Below are positions 33,920 through 42,744 of a DNA stretch of 64,000 nt, one piece after another. Each line of letters begins with the position of its first letter. Positions within the stretch are counted from its first letter, which is position 1. Source of the stretch: Streptomyces sp. TLI_235 (GTDB taxonomy: Bacteria; Actinomycetota; Actinomycetes; Streptomycetales; Streptomycetaceae); the NCBI GenBank assembly GCA_002300355.1, contig NSGV01000001.1:5456001-5520000 (forward strand), read 5' to 3'. Below the pieces are notes generated by a model. It saw nothing but the letters and a program-made list of their open reading frames with translations, was not told the DNA's origin and did not search any database. The position numbers were made by a program, and so were the translations under genes.

Positions 33920-34516
33920 TCAGTTCACGATCACGAGCGGCACGGTGGCCGCCGCGGTCGGGGTGGCGATGGTGGCCGGAGCGGTCGCGGTGAGGGCCGA
34001 GCCGGACGTCTGGGCGAGGTTCTTCTCGCCGGTGGTGATGCCGGCCGATGCGGTGGTCGACGCGCCGACCAGCGACGGCACGGTGGTGGCCTTGACCATG
34101 ATGGCGGCCCAGTACCAGCCGTCGGCGGTGATGGTCACCGCGCTGGCCAGGGTGAACGTCTTGTTCGTGGTCGCGGCCCACGCCGCGCTGGTGCCGTCGG
34201 CGGACTGCGCGAGCAGGGCCGGCGTCGCCGCGCTGGAGTACAGGGCGGCCCACTGGTTGGTGGGGGTGCCCGCCGCGGTCGCCCCGGACCGGAAGGTCAG
34301 CGATGTGACGACGTCGCCCTTGCGGAGGTAGATCGGCACCGACGTCATGACCTGGGTGGTCAGGGCGCCGGTGTCCGCGGTGGCGTCGAGGCGCCGCATG
34401 TTGGAGCGGTAGAACGTGGCGCCCGGGTCGGCGCCGCCGAGGAACTGCCTCACCATGTCGGAGGCGTAGGAGAGTTCGTCGCGCACGATGCCGACGAACC
34501 GGCCGAAGGCGGTCAC
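33920..34516 (-). CDS. Putative head fibre / structural protein (198 aa)
   Basis: A GTG-initiated protein with RDELSYASDMVRQFLGGADP at the start and a Thr/Ala-rich C-terminal domain (LASAVTITADGWYWAAIMVK) resembling carbohydrate-facing structural proteins of actinophages. Its start overlaps the previous stop as GTGA. Confidence 0.65.
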   Translation of the reverse strand: MTAFGRFVGIVRDELSYASDMVRQFLGGADPGATFYRSNMRRLDATADTGALTTQVMTSVPIYLRKGDVVTSLTFRSGATAAGTPTNQWAALYSSAATPALLAQSADGTSAAWAATTNKTFTLASAVTITADGWYWAAIMVKATTVPSLVGASTTASAGITTGEKNLAQTSGSALTATAPATIATPTAAATVPLVIVN

Positions 34517-34884
34517 TGCTGGTCTCCCTTCGTGGCCTCGTAGGCCAGGACGGACTTACGCTGCTTGCCGCTGTCGGCGGCCTCGGCGGCGAGCACGCGG
34601 GCCCGCTCGTCGTCGTCAGCGGCGGCGAGGTGGGCGAGGACCTCGTCGGCGTTGTGCGCCGCGGGGTCGAACGCCGCGGCCGGGTCGGTGAATTCTGGCG
34701 TCCCGGCCTCGGGCTCCGGCTCGCCGGCCGGGGCGAGCCCGTACCCGGCGCGCTGGAAGTACGAGTACGCGGCGAGGCCACCGGCGGCGTCGGTGTCGAC
34801 GGTGCCGGTGCCGTCCTCGAACCGGATACCGACGATGTCGCCGGCGAACTGCTGGCTCGGGTGGCTCACGGTGAACTGGGCCAT
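34513..34884 (-). CDS. Hypothetical head-module protein (123 aa)
   Basis: The N-terminal half (MAQFTVSHPSQQFAGDIVGI) looks beta-stranded; the C-terminal half is Ala/Asp/Glu-rich and helical (ADEVLAHLAAADDDERARVL). Found right after the major capsid gene. Similar small proteins occur at this place in Streptomyces phages, but the role is unknown. Confidence 0.7.
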   Translation of the reverse strand: MAQFTVSHPSQQFAGDIVGIRFEDGTGTVDTDAAGGLAAYSYFQRAGYGLAPAGEPEPEAGTPEFTDPAAAFDPAAHNADEVLAHLAAADDDERARVLAAEAADSGKQRKSVLAYEATKGDQQ

Positions 34885-34886
34885 GG

Positions 34887-35954
34887 TCAGCTCACCTTCG
34901 CGTTCCGGAGGACGCCGCACGCCCGGGTGTTGCGGACGACGGCGGCGACCGGGCCCATCTCGATCTCGCCGGACTTCACCGCGCCGGGCAGGTTGAGCGT
35001 GAAGTCGGGCATGTAGGCGTTGACGAGCTGCTGCCCGCCGAGGGAGGCGCCGTGCAGCGCGTCGAGGCCGAAGCTGACGGCGTACAGGTCGGTCAGGCCG
35101 GTGATGTTGCCGCCGCCGCCCGCACCGTCGGCGTCGCGGGTCTGGATCGGGATGATCGGGCCGGAGCCGGTCGCGGTGTCGCCCATGTCGACGAGGACCC
35201 ACTGCCCGTACGACTCGATCTTCCGGCCGAGGGAATCGTCGACCGCGGTGTACATCGACGCCCAGCGGGCGAGCGCGCGCACGCGGGTGATCGACTGGGT
35301 GTTGCCGAGGATGGCCTTCACCCCGGGCGGGAGCGCGCCGGGCATGCCGGCGTCGCCGCCGCCGGTGTGCGACGGGACGATCGTGCTGAGGAAGGCGTCG
35401 AGCTGGTCGAGGGCGGCCATCGCCAGCGCCTGGGAGTTGATCGCGCCCGGGGTCCAGTCGAGGTAGCCCGAGCTGGTGCCGTTGTTGAGCGGCAGGTACT
35501 CGGTGGACTGGCCGGTCAGCAGCTTGTCGAGGCCGTCGAAGCCGCCGTCGGTGCTGGCGTCGCCGCGGATGAGCTGCTGCTGGAAGGTCGTCCGGATCGA
35601 GGTGAGGAGCTGCTGCGACTGGAACGCGAGCTCGTTTGTCGCGGCCGGTCCGAGCTTGGCGAGGGTGCGGTCGATGTTGAAGCTGCCGCCGAGGGGCTTG
35701 AGGTCGACCGTGTACCGCTGGCGGGTCGCCTGCGCGGCGGTGTACTCCTCGTTGAAGTTGCGGAAGGCGGCGGAGCGCGCGGCGGTCAGCCGGGTGTAGC
35801 CGTAGGTCAGGGTGCCGCCGCCGACGCCGGGGGTGACCGAGTCGTCGAAGACCATCTGGTCGAGGACCCAGGAGTAGCGGCGGATGTTGTCGATGACCGC
35901 GTAGTCGATGTCGTTCTGGGTGTTGATCGCTGCCTGGGCGAGCGTTACGGGCAT
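34887..35954 (-). CDS. Major capsid protein
   Basis: A 355-residue protein of the expected size and place (after scaffold, before connectors). The sequence (MPVTLAQAAINTQNDIDYAV; NIRRYSWVLDQMVFDDSVTP; QQQLIRGDASTDGGFDGLD; AILGNTQSITRVRALARWA) resembles HK97-fold capsids of Streptomyces siphoviruses. ATG follows AGGAGGG. There is no sign of a fused protease. Confidence 0.87.
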   Translation of the reverse strand: MPVTLAQAAINTQNDIDYAVIDNIRRYSWVLDQMVFDDSVTPGVGGGTLTYGYTRLTAARSAAFRNFNEEYTAAQATRQRYTVDLKPLGGSFNIDRTLAKLGPAATNELAFQSQQLLTSIRTTFQQQLIRGDASTDGGFDGLDKLLTGQSTEYLPLNNGTSSGYLDWTPGAINSQALAMAALDQLDAFLSTIVPSHTGGGDAGMPGALPPGVKAILGNTQSITRVRALARWASMYTAVDDSLGRKIESYGQWVLVDMGDTATGSGPIIPIQTRDADGAGGGGNITGLTDLYAVSFGLDALHGASLGGQQLVNAYMPDFTLNLPGAVKSGEIEMGPVAAVVRNTRACGVLRNAKVS

Positions 35955-35971
35955 GGTGCCCTCCTGTCAGG

Positions 35972-36754
35972 TCAGGTGCCGTAGAGGCCGCGCAGGGCGG
36001 CCCCGAGGGAGGTGGGTCGGGCTTTGCCGCTCTCGCCAGGCCCGCCGGTGAGTTCGGCGCCGCTGCGGCCCGCCTGGGGCGCGATGCGGAAGTTGGGATT
36101 GCTGTCGACGGCCTGCTTGATCGCGGCGTCGAGGTCGGCCGTGAAGGTCTTCGCGGTCGGGTCGAGTGCGCCGATCGTCTTGACGAAGGAGCGGCTGTCC
36201 AGCAGCGCGCTGACCTTCGCCTGGTGCTTCTCGGCGGCGGAGTGCACGGCGAGTTCGACGTCCCTGGCGCGGAGCGCGGTCTCGAGCTCGCCGATCTTGG
36301 CGGTGTGGGAGGTGATCTGCTCGGCGAGCTTCGCCGGGTCCGGCGGGGTGTCGTCCTTGACCAGGCCGAGCGCCTTGCCGATCTCCTGCGCCAGCGCGGT
36401 GCGGGCCTCGTCAGCAGCCTGCTGCTTGGCGTTGACCCGGGAGGCGCCGGCGTCCTTGCGGGCGGCGGCGAGCTGCTGCTCGAGCCGCGCGATGACGGCG
36501 GCCTGGTCCTCGCCAGCCGGTGCCGCGGCCGACTTCGCCGGCGGCGTCGGCTTCGGCGTCTCGGAGGCGCCCGCCGGGGGCTGCTCGCCGGTCGGGGCGG
36601 CCGGCTCACCGACCGGTGCGGGGCTGCCAGCGGCGGCGCCTTCGCCCTCGCCGTTGCCACCCGCGATCGGGTAGATGGGACGGCCGTCGCGCCGGTAGCC
36701 CAGGATCGTGCCCGGGGCGTGGCTGGCGAGCGGGTGCTGGAAAGGGGTGAACAT
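35972..36754 (-). CDS. Capsid scaffolding protein
   Basis: A 260-residue protein with the scaffold layout: a Pro/Ala-rich N-terminal region, a central coiled coil (AVIARLEQQLAAARKDAGAS) with many charged residues, and a short conserved C-terminus (RPTSLGAALRGLYGT). It lies just upstream of the capsid gene. ATG follows AGGAGGG. Confidence 0.82.
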   Translation of the reverse strand: MFTPFQHPLASHAPGTILGYRRDGRPIYPIAGGNGEGEGAAAGSPAPVGEPAAPTGEQPPAGASETPKPTPPAKSAAAPAGEDQAAVIARLEQQLAAARKDAGASRVNAKQQAADEARTALAQEIGKALGLVKDDTPPDPAKLAEQITSHTAKIGELETALRARDVELAVHSAAEKHQAKVSALLDSRSFVKTIGALDPTAKTFTADLDAAIKQAVDSNPNFRIAPQAGRSGAELTGGPGESGKARPTSLGAALRGLYGT

Positions 36755-36813
36755 CGTGCCCTCCTGGGGCGCGTCGGGTCCCGCACCTGGCGGGCTGGGG
36801 GCAACGTCGACCC

Positions 36814-37008
36814 ATGAGTCAGGTCAACGCGTACGAGTTGCTGGAGCGGATGGGCAAGGCCAAGGCCTGGGCCGAGGAGCAGTCGAGGCAAAGCCAGATG
36901 GCCGTGACGGCTGGTGCGAAGGACTCCGCTGTCCAGGCGCAGATGGCTGTGGCGTTCGCCGCCGTCGCGCAGGTTCTGGGCAAGATCGTTGACCCGAGTG
37001 GGCGTTAG
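36814..37008 (+). CDS. Small helical protein on the opposite strand (64 aa, moron-like)
   Basis: The only rightward gene inside the late operon. The product (MSQVNAYELLERMGKAKAWA) is helical with Ala and Gln. No clear ribosome site precedes ATG; a leaderless start is possible. Its stop overlaps the stop of the leftward MuF-like gene, so the two converge. Opposite orientation inside a structural operon suggests expression from the lysogen under its own control. Function unknown. Confidence 0.6.
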   Translation: MSQVNAYELLERMGKAKAWAEEQSRQSQMAVTAGAKDSAVQAQMAVAFAAVAQVLGKIVDPSGR

Positions 37009-38126
37009 CGGGCCGTCCCGACCTGTTCGCGCTGCCGCTTCCGCGGGAGGCCCTTCTCGGCGGTGAGCTCCCGGATCCGGGCCTGGTAGGCGCGGATCCT
37101 GACGCCCGCCAGGCGGCGCGCGTCGTCGTTGAGGGCAGCCGCCTGGCGGCGCTTCCACTGGCGGACCTGCCGCTCGAGGTAGCGCTGCTGCTGGGTGTCC
37201 TCGTAGGTGGCGCCGCCCGGGTGGGGCGGGGACTTGGGGCGGGTCGTCACCCCGGGCAGATACAGGCTGAGGCTGTGGCGGCAGTTGCAGTGGAAGAGGC
37301 CGGCGGCGCGGGCCTCCGGCAGGCTGCCAGCGACGTGCACGACGACCGGCTGCCCGTCCTTGATGGCGTGTTCCTCCACCAGGGTGTGCGGGCCGGACTG
37401 GCCGTTGATGGCCAGCACCTCGCCCTCCCAGGGGCGGCAGAGCGGGCACTCGAGTGGCGCGTCCGAGACGATGACGAGCTCCTGGCCGACGGCCTCCAGA
37501 CGGTCCACATGGCCCTGGATCGCGGCCCGGCCGGCGACGGACCGGACGGCCATCTCCGCGTACGCGGCCATCTCCCAGTTCCGGCCGCGCCGGTCGACGA
37601 ACCCGGTGATGCCGCGCGCGGCGAGCTGGTCGAGGGCCCGCTGCGTGGCCTGGCGGCGGGTCAGGCCGCCGAGCAGCACCGACCCGGACACCCGCTGCAC
37701 GATGTTGCGATACGCGTCCGGGACGGCCCGCAGGATCCGCCGGTAGATCGGCCGGGTGTCGTCGAGGGCCTCGTTCGCAAGCCGGTCGGCGTTGCGGGCG
37801 CCGGGCAGGGCCCGGAGGGCCGCCGCGCGCTGGCCCTCCGGGAGCATTCCGAGTTCGGCGACGGCGGCCTGCCCGCCGCGGGCGTACGCCTCGCGGATGG
37901 CCCGGCCGATCGCCCCGTCGGCGTCGTGCTGCAGCGCGGTCGTGAGCTCCTCCACCGCGCGGCGGACGTCGCCGATCGCCCACAGCTTCGCCTCCGCCCA
38001 CCGCGGGGACTCGATGCCCTCCGCGAGCGCGCGGGCGAGGATCTCGAGCAGCGCGGCCTCGGCGTCCTGGTAGATCCGGCCGACGGCGCGGGCGAGGTCC
38101 TCGGCGTCCGCGGGGGAAGCGGGCAT
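37005..38126 (-). CDS. Minor capsid protein, MuF-like
   Basis: A 373-residue head protein. The N-terminal half is helical; the C-terminal half has the phage minor-capsid signature with cysteines CPLCRPWEGEVLAINGQSG and LFHCNCRHSLSLYLPG. I prefer the ATG behind GAGGGGG over a GTG two codons earlier. It follows the portal by 16 bases and may travel into the host with DNA. Confidence 0.85.
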   Translation of the reverse strand: MPASPADAEDLARAVGRIYQDAEAALLEILARALAEGIESPRWAEAKLWAIGDVRRAVEELTTALQHDADGAIGRAIREAYARGGQAAVAELGMLPEGQRAAALRALPGARNADRLANEALDDTRPIYRRILRAVPDAYRNIVQRVSGSVLLGGLTRRQATQRALDQLAARGITGFVDRRGRNWEMAAYAEMAVRSVAGRAAIQGHVDRLEAVGQELVIVSDAPLECPLCRPWEGEVLAINGQSGPHTLVEEHAIKDGQPVVVHVAGSLPEARAAGLFHCNCRHSLSLYLPGVTTRPKSPPHPGGATYEDTQQQRYLERQVRQWKRRQAAALNDDARRLAGVRIRAYQARIRELTAEKGLPRKRQREQVGTAR

Positions 38127-38142
38127 GGCCACCCCCTCGCTG

Positions 38143-39696
38143 TCAGCCGGCTTCCCTGCCGGGCGGGTTGAGGTCGAACCCGCCGGCGCCGACCGCTGCC
38201 GGGTCGGCGAGCGGGCCCATGCCGTTCTCGCGGAGGATCGCCTCGGTCTCGGCCTGCACCCGCTCGTCGTCCCAGTCGGGGTGGACCAGCTGCACCCGGA
38301 CCGCGGTAGAGGCGGCGTGCGCCTGGTCGAGGAGCGTGGCGGTCTGCGCGAGGTCCTGCGGGGACTCGCTGATGGAGTCCTGCCACTCGATGGCGGGCCG
38401 CTCGACGGTGATGCCGGTCCCGCCGAACTGGCTGCCGGCCTCGACGGCGAGGAGCGCCTCGAGGATGTCGCCCAGCCCGGGTGTGGTGTACAGCACCTTG
38501 CGGCCGCGGGTGGTGAGGGTGCGGGCCTGCTTGGCGCGGACCTCGGTGGCGGTCATCGCGGAGCCGTCCGGCTCGCCGAACGTGGCGGTCGAGTATCCGG
38601 CCATGCGGATGGCGTCCTGGGTGAGCTGTTCGATGGTGGCCTTGTGTTCGAGGTGCCGGATGGCGAACTGGTTGAGCGTGATGCCCTGATCCGACGTCGG
38701 CGGGATGTTGAGGGCGGCGTACGCCTCGCGGTCCTCGTCGAAGCTGGCGCCCTGCCCGGGGCCGGTGCTGGTGAGGTACTGCTGCGATAGCAGGATGCGG
38801 CCCTTGGCGAGGCGGATGTCCCGCATCCACGAGCTGTACGTCTCGTCGAGGGCATCGAACAGGCCCTCAACGCCCTGGTAGTCGGAGGCGCCCCAGTACG
38901 CGGCGGCGGGCACGTCCCGCCACGCTCGGGCGGGGCGCATGTTCGGCAGATATGCGGCGGTCAGCAGCTTCGGCGCGCCGGTCTTGATCGCCGACGACGA
39001 GTCGACCAGGTCGGCGAGCGGCTGCGTCTGCTCGTACTCGGCGAGGGGGACGGCCCGGCCGAGGTTGTCGAGGGTGCCCTCGTACACGCCGTGGAAGATC
39101 ACGCCGGGCTCGTGTCGCTCGAGCTGCCGGACGACCTTCTGCCCGTCGCTGTCGATGACGGTCCAGAACGTCACGGCGGTGAGGACCCCGTACCGGAACT
39201 CGGGGGCGGCGCCGTCGGCGTGCACCGCGGTGACCCATGGGGTCGGCCGGACTTCCTTGTCCCACACGACCCGCAGGTAGACGCCGCCGAGGGCCGAGCC
39301 GATCTCGGCGCCCTCGAGGAGGGTGGCGTGCAGGCCGCCGGTGATGAGCTGGTCGATGCGGTCCTGCGTGGCCGCGTCGGTGACGGTGATCCGTGGCGGT
39401 TCGGAGAACAGCAGATCGGCGCTGGCCCGGCTGATGTCGGCGGCGAGGGGGACGTGGAGCTTGGCGCGCTGCTCGCCGAACGCGGTGGGCTGGCCCCACC
39501 ACCAGCGGGCGAACCTGCCGACCACCCCGTTGCGCAACTGGCTCGGGCGGACGGACGGCTGGCGGACGCTGCGGCCGCGGTACTGGGCGGTGAGCTTGTC
39601 CGGGTCGCCGGAGTACCAGGCTGACCAGTCCGCGAGGGAGGTCCGCACGGTCGGGTCGGTCGGCGGCCACGGGACGTTGTTAGCCGGCAGCGGCAT
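38143..39696 (-). CDS. Portal protein (SPP1 gp6-like)
   Basis: A 517-residue protein starting MPLPANNVPWPPTDPTVRTS behind GGGAGGAG. Typical portal features are the early LADWSAWYSGDPDKL, RFARWWWGQP, the central EHKATIEQLTQDAIRMAGYS clip/stem region, and a C-terminal DDERVQAETEAILRENG. It forms the ring through which DNA is packaged, beside terminase. Confidence 0.9.
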   Translation of the reverse strand: MPLPANNVPWPPTDPTVRTSLADWSAWYSGDPDKLTAQYRGRSVRQPSVRPSQLRNGVVGRFARWWWGQPTAFGEQRAKLHVPLAADISRASADLLFSEPPRITVTDAATQDRIDQLITGGLHATLLEGAEIGSALGGVYLRVVWDKEVRPTPWVTAVHADGAAPEFRYGVLTAVTFWTVIDSDGQKVVRQLERHEPGVIFHGVYEGTLDNLGRAVPLAEYEQTQPLADLVDSSSAIKTGAPKLLTAAYLPNMRPARAWRDVPAAAYWGASDYQGVEGLFDALDETYSSWMRDIRLAKGRILLSQQYLTSTGPGQGASFDEDREAYAALNIPPTSDQGITLNQFAIRHLEHKATIEQLTQDAIRMAGYSTATFGEPDGSAMTATEVRAKQARTLTTRGRKVLYTTPGLGDILEALLAVEAGSQFGGTGITVERPAIEWQDSISESPQDLAQTATLLDQAHAASTAVRVQLVHPDWDDERVQAETEAILRENGMGPLADPAAVGAGGFDLNPPGREAG

Positions 39697-40117
39697 CCGC
39701 GTCTCCTCCCACCTGCACCAGGACGAACCTTGGGATGTGTTCCTGATCGTCGGGGTGGGGCTCCATGCGGCAGCCGGCACAGCACCCGCTGTCGGGGCTG
39801 CCGGCGTTGAGGGTGCCGCAGGAGTGCTCCCATGCGTGCCGCTGTCCGGGCCCGTCGAGGGGCTGGTCGGGCGGCGGTGTCCAGCCGAGCGCGGCCAGCG
39901 TCGCCGCGGTCTTCGGCGGGACGGTGATGAGCAGCTCGCCGTCGACGACGGCCTCGTGCAGGACGACCTCGACGACGAGCCGGGGGATCACGCCGACGGC
40001 GCCCTCGACCGAGACGGACCGGACGCCGCGCAACTCGACGCCGTCGACGGAGACCGTGCCCTTCCCGAGTCCGACGGAACCGCCGAGCTGGACGTGCGCG
40101 GTGCGCGGCGCGGTCAT
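39680..40117 (-). CDS. Hypothetical protein between terminase and portal (145 aa)
   Basis: The N-terminal part (GKGTVSVDGVELRGVRSVSV; RLVVEVVLHEAVVDGELLIT) resembles a small beta domain. The C-terminal part carries a Cys/His cluster (EHSCGTLN, SGCCAGCRMEPHPDD) that may bind zinc. ATG overlaps the terminase stop as ATGA, and its 3' end overlaps the portal start by 17 bases. Confidence 0.7.
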   Translation of the reverse strand: MTAPRTAHVQLGGSVGLGKGTVSVDGVELRGVRSVSVEGAVGVIPRLVVEVVLHEAVVDGELLITVPPKTAATLAALGWTPPPDQPLDGPGQRHAWEHSCGTLNAGSPDSGCCAGCRMEPHPDDQEHIPRFVLVQVGGDADAAAG

Positions 40118-41373
40118 GCTGCTACCTCCAACTCCGGGCGGCCGATGATGTGCCGCCACTCGTGGGCAGTGGAGTGCAGGGCGTACCTCAGGGCGTCAAC
40201 GCTGTGGTCGAGCGCCTTGATCGGCTTGTCCTTGCCCTCGTTGCGGGCGGCCTTGTCGTCCCACGCGTACGCGGGGAGCTCCTCGAGGAGGGCCTCGCAG
40301 GAGCGGTGCACGCGGAGCCGGCCGGAGCCGATCGCCACACCGACGGAGCGGATGCCGTCCAGGACATCGTTGTTGGCCTTCGCCACCCCGGGCACGCCGT
40401 CCGCCCACAGCTGGGTCAGGAACGACGAGGCGGACGGGTCGACGAACAGCCACTCGGGCTGTGCCTCACGGGCCTTGAGCCAGTCCTGCACGGCCCGCGA
40501 GTACTGGGCGTCGGTGAGCTGCCGGTGTGCGAGCCGGGAGTCGTGCCGGTACTCCGAGGCGATGTACAGGCGTTGGTCGGTGCCGACGCCCAGGAGGATG
40601 CCAGCGAACGGGTTCGCGGTGCCGTAGTCGATGCCTACGGACATCCAACGGGTCATCTGCGGCAGCAGGTCGACCACCATGGTGTCGGGCTGCCACATGT
40701 CGTAGACGGCGCCCTCGGCCTGCACCCACTGGCCGAGGATGTTCCGCTTGTAGAACAGGCCCTGGTACGTGGATTTGAGCGCGGCGATGTACTCGGGGTC
40801 GAGGAACGGGTTGTCGTCGAGGGTGAAGTGCCAGGACCGGAGTCGGGTCTCGCTGGGCCGCAGCAGGTACTTCTTGCGGAACCAGTGCTGCGGGTTGTCC
40901 GGGTTGGTTGTGCAAAAGACCTGCGCGCCCTTGACCGAGCAGCGGGCCACGAGCTGGTCGAAGAACGACTCCGGGAGGGTCGTTGCCTCGTCGACGTACG
41001 CCCCGGCGCAGGTCATGCCCCTGACCTTGGGCTCGGCTTGGGCGTCGTTCGCGCCGATGACGTGTACCAGGCGGCCCATGATGCGGGCCGTCGCGGCGCC
41101 GTTGGTGTAGTGCACCTGCTTGGCCAGGAGCCCGAACAGGTCGGGGTTCGTGAGGACGGCGAACACGTTCCGGAAGATCGAGTCGCGGGTGCGGCCGACC
41201 ATGACGAGTTCGCCGCCGCGTGGGGCGTTGGCTACGTAGCCGAGCCACCGCAGCAGCGAGGCGACGGTCTTGCCCGACCGGACGCTGCCCTCCCAGGCGT
41301 TGATCCGGTGCTGGGACTCGACGATGCTGGCAATCTGCTTCCGCGAGAGCGGGAGCTGCACATCACGGAGCAT
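40114..41373 (-). CDS. terL: Terminase large subunit
   Basis: A 419-residue packaging motor. The ATPase has Walker A GSVRSGKT (29-36), Walker B GAYVDEA (124-130) and a coupling segment FCTTNPDNP. The nuclease domain shows VGIDYGTANPF and later FVDPSASSF, with a final KALDHSVDALRYAL. ATG follows GAGGGGG; a GTG one codon upstream is the alternative. It overlaps the small subunit gene by 11 bases. Confidence 0.93.
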   Translation of the reverse strand: MLRDVQLPLSRKQIASIVESQHRINAWEGSVRSGKTVASLLRWLGYVANAPRGGELVMVGRTRDSIFRNVFAVLTNPDLFGLLAKQVHYTNGAATARIMGRLVHVIGANDAQAEPKVRGMTCAGAYVDEATTLPESFFDQLVARCSVKGAQVFCTTNPDNPQHWFRKKYLLRPSETRLRSWHFTLDDNPFLDPEYIAALKSTYQGLFYKRNILGQWVQAEGAVYDMWQPDTMVVDLLPQMTRWMSVGIDYGTANPFAGILLGVGTDQRLYIASEYRHDSRLAHRQLTDAQYSRAVQDWLKAREAQPEWLFVDPSASSFLTQLWADGVPGVAKANNDVLDGIRSVGVAIGSGRLRVHRSCEALLEELPAYAWDDKAARNEGKDKPIKALDHSVDALRYALHSTAHEWRHIIGRPELEVAA

Positions 41374-41914
41374 CACCCGCCCCCTCGTCGCCGGCGGCCG
41401 CCTCCTGCTGCTGCTCGCGGTACACCTCGGCCAGGCCGGCCATCAGCTGGCCGACCATCGAGCGGGCGGCCTCGGCGCCGGCGTCGTCCCGGATCGGCTC
41501 GAGCTTGAGGGACCGGTCGACGGCGATGCCGACGGCGGACAGGAGTGCCTTCTTGTCGGCTGCTGGGGCCTCGTCGAGGAGGTGCTCCTCGTACGTGTTG
41601 TCCTTCCCGCCGAACGAGTAGACGATCGTGGGCGTCCAGAGCTGGGTGCGGAGGTTCTCGGCGTCCGATTGCAGGGCTTCGGCGAGGGCGAGTCTGCGGG
41701 CGGCGAGGTCCTGGCGGCGGGTCTCGGTGGCTTCGGCGAGCTGCGGGCCGCGGTTGAAGCTGAGGCCGAGCTCGGCGGCGACGCCGGAGACTTTCCGGGC
41801 GGACATGCCGGTCGCGCGCATGATGTCGTTGCGGCCGAGGCCCTGGGCGTGCAGGGTGCGGATCTCGTCGCGCTGCTCGTCGGTGACCGGCTGCGGCTGC
41901 TGGCGCTCGGGCAC
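41363..41914 (-). CDS. Terminase small subunit
   Basis: A 183-residue protein. The N-terminus is a helix-turn-helix (VTDEQRDEIRTLHAQGLGRN then DIMRATGMSARKVSGVAAEL), followed by a helical region with AARRLALAEALQSDAENLR. This suits recognition of the packaging site and feeding DNA to TerL. GTG follows GGAGG; another GTG lies two codons upstream. Confidence 0.82.
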   Translation of the reverse strand: MPERQQPQPVTDEQRDEIRTLHAQGLGRNDIMRATGMSARKVSGVAAELGLSFNRGPQLAEATETRRQDLAARRLALAEALQSDAENLRTQLWTPTIVYSFGGKDNTYEEHLLDEAPAADKKALLSAVGIAVDRSLKLEPIRDDAGAEAARSMVGQLMAGLAEVYREQQQEAAAGDEGAGDAP

Positions 41915-41927
41915 GGCCACCTCCGGG

Positions 41928-42212
41928 TCAGACGCGGGGCGGCCAGGACCAGCAACCCGGGGTGGGCTCCTCGGAGTACGGCACGGCGTCGTCGAAGAAC
42001 ATGCCGGTCGGGTTGAAGACGCAGAGGCTGACGACCAGCGGAAGTGAGCTGCCGTCGTTCGGGCACCCGTCGTACGGCTCCTGCTCGAGGTACTCCGGGA
42101 TCGCGGTGACGATCGCGGCCCGGGGCAGGGGCTTGTATCTCTGGGTGCCGTCGGGCAGGACGGGGCTGCCGTGGCTGGTGTAGTGGACGATGCGTCCGAT
42201 GCTGGGCTGCAC
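41928..42212 (-). CDS. Hypothetical phage protein (94 aa)
   Basis: A compact protein (MQPSIGRIVHYTSHGSPVLP; CPNDGSSLPLVVSLCVFNPT) ending in a Trp/Pro-rich tail. GTG follows CGGAGG. Similar short proteins occur near terminase genes in Streptomyces phages. Function unknown. Confidence 0.7.
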   Translation of the reverse strand: MQPSIGRIVHYTSHGSPVLPDGTQRYKPLPRAAIVTAIPEYLEQEPYDGCPNDGSSLPLVVSLCVFNPTGMFFDDAVPYSEEPTPGCWSWPPRV

Positions 42213-42354
42213 GGCGGCCTCCGGGAAGAGTGGGACGGCCCCGGGTGCGTCGGCCCGGGGCCGTGCGGGGCCTTTCGGCACCCGCTCCGTCGTCTGCCCC
42301 GGGTGCACCCTGACGCGGGGAGAGCGGAGGAGACGAGACGGAAGTCGGGGCGGC

Positions 42355-42648
42355 CTACGCGGCCGCGGGGGTGGCGTTGCTGCTTGGTGACCAGCCGGGT
42401 CGGCGGCCGCCGCGGATCGGTCGGTGCGCGCCGTGGTCCCATGCGTCCTTCTCGGCCTGGGCGAGGGGCACGAGGTGATAGAGCCGGGGGCCGGTGTCAC
42501 CGAGGGGTACGGCTTCGATCTTCCCGTCGTGCACCCATCGGCGGATCGTCACCTTCTTGACGCCGAGGTGGGCGGCGGCCTGCTCGGTGGTGAGGAGGTG
42601 CTCCGGCCGGATCTGCTCGAGCGGCGGGTTCGGGAACTTCGGGCTCAC
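42355..42648 (-). CDS. Helix-turn-helix protein (MerR/excisionase-like fold)
   Basis: A 97-residue protein with LLTTEQAAAHLGVKKVTIRR and WVHDGKIEAVPLG, the winged helix of the HTH_17 group used by excisionases and small regulators. GTG follows GGGAGG. As the first gene of the late cluster, after a strong terminator, it could regulate late genes or act in packaging; excisionase is possible, but no integrase is close. Confidence 0.8.
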   Translation of the reverse strand: MSPKFPNPPLEQIRPEHLLTTEQAAAHLGVKKVTIRRWVHDGKIEAVPLGDTGPRLYHLVPLAQAEKDAWDHGAHRPIRGGRRPGWSPSSNATPAAA

Positions 42649-42671
42649 GTCGGCCTCCCCCGGGCAGCGCG

Positions 42672-42704
42672 AAGGCCCCGCGGTACTGCTCTCCGCGGGG
42701 CCTT
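42672..42704. terminator. Strong hairpin terminator before the late operon
   Basis: AAGGCCCCGCGG and CCGCGGGGCCTT form a perfect 12-bp stem with a nine-base loop. It separates the middle genes from the HTH gene and late operon, so late transcription probably starts downstream of it or needs antitermination. Confidence 0.75.
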
Positions 42705-42744
42705 CGGGGCGTTTCTGGGCAGGGGCTACCTGCTGCATCGGAGG

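Noticed and set aside
34513..38001. Leftward frame of over 1100 codons across capsid, scaffold and MuF-like genes
   Set aside because: It is a shadow in another phase of clearly recognized structural genes; only the last 123 codons form a real gene.
42355..42648. Excisionase gene paired with an integrase
   Set aside because: The fold fits, but no integrase is in the window and the place beside terminase genes suggests another role; kept only as an HTH protein.
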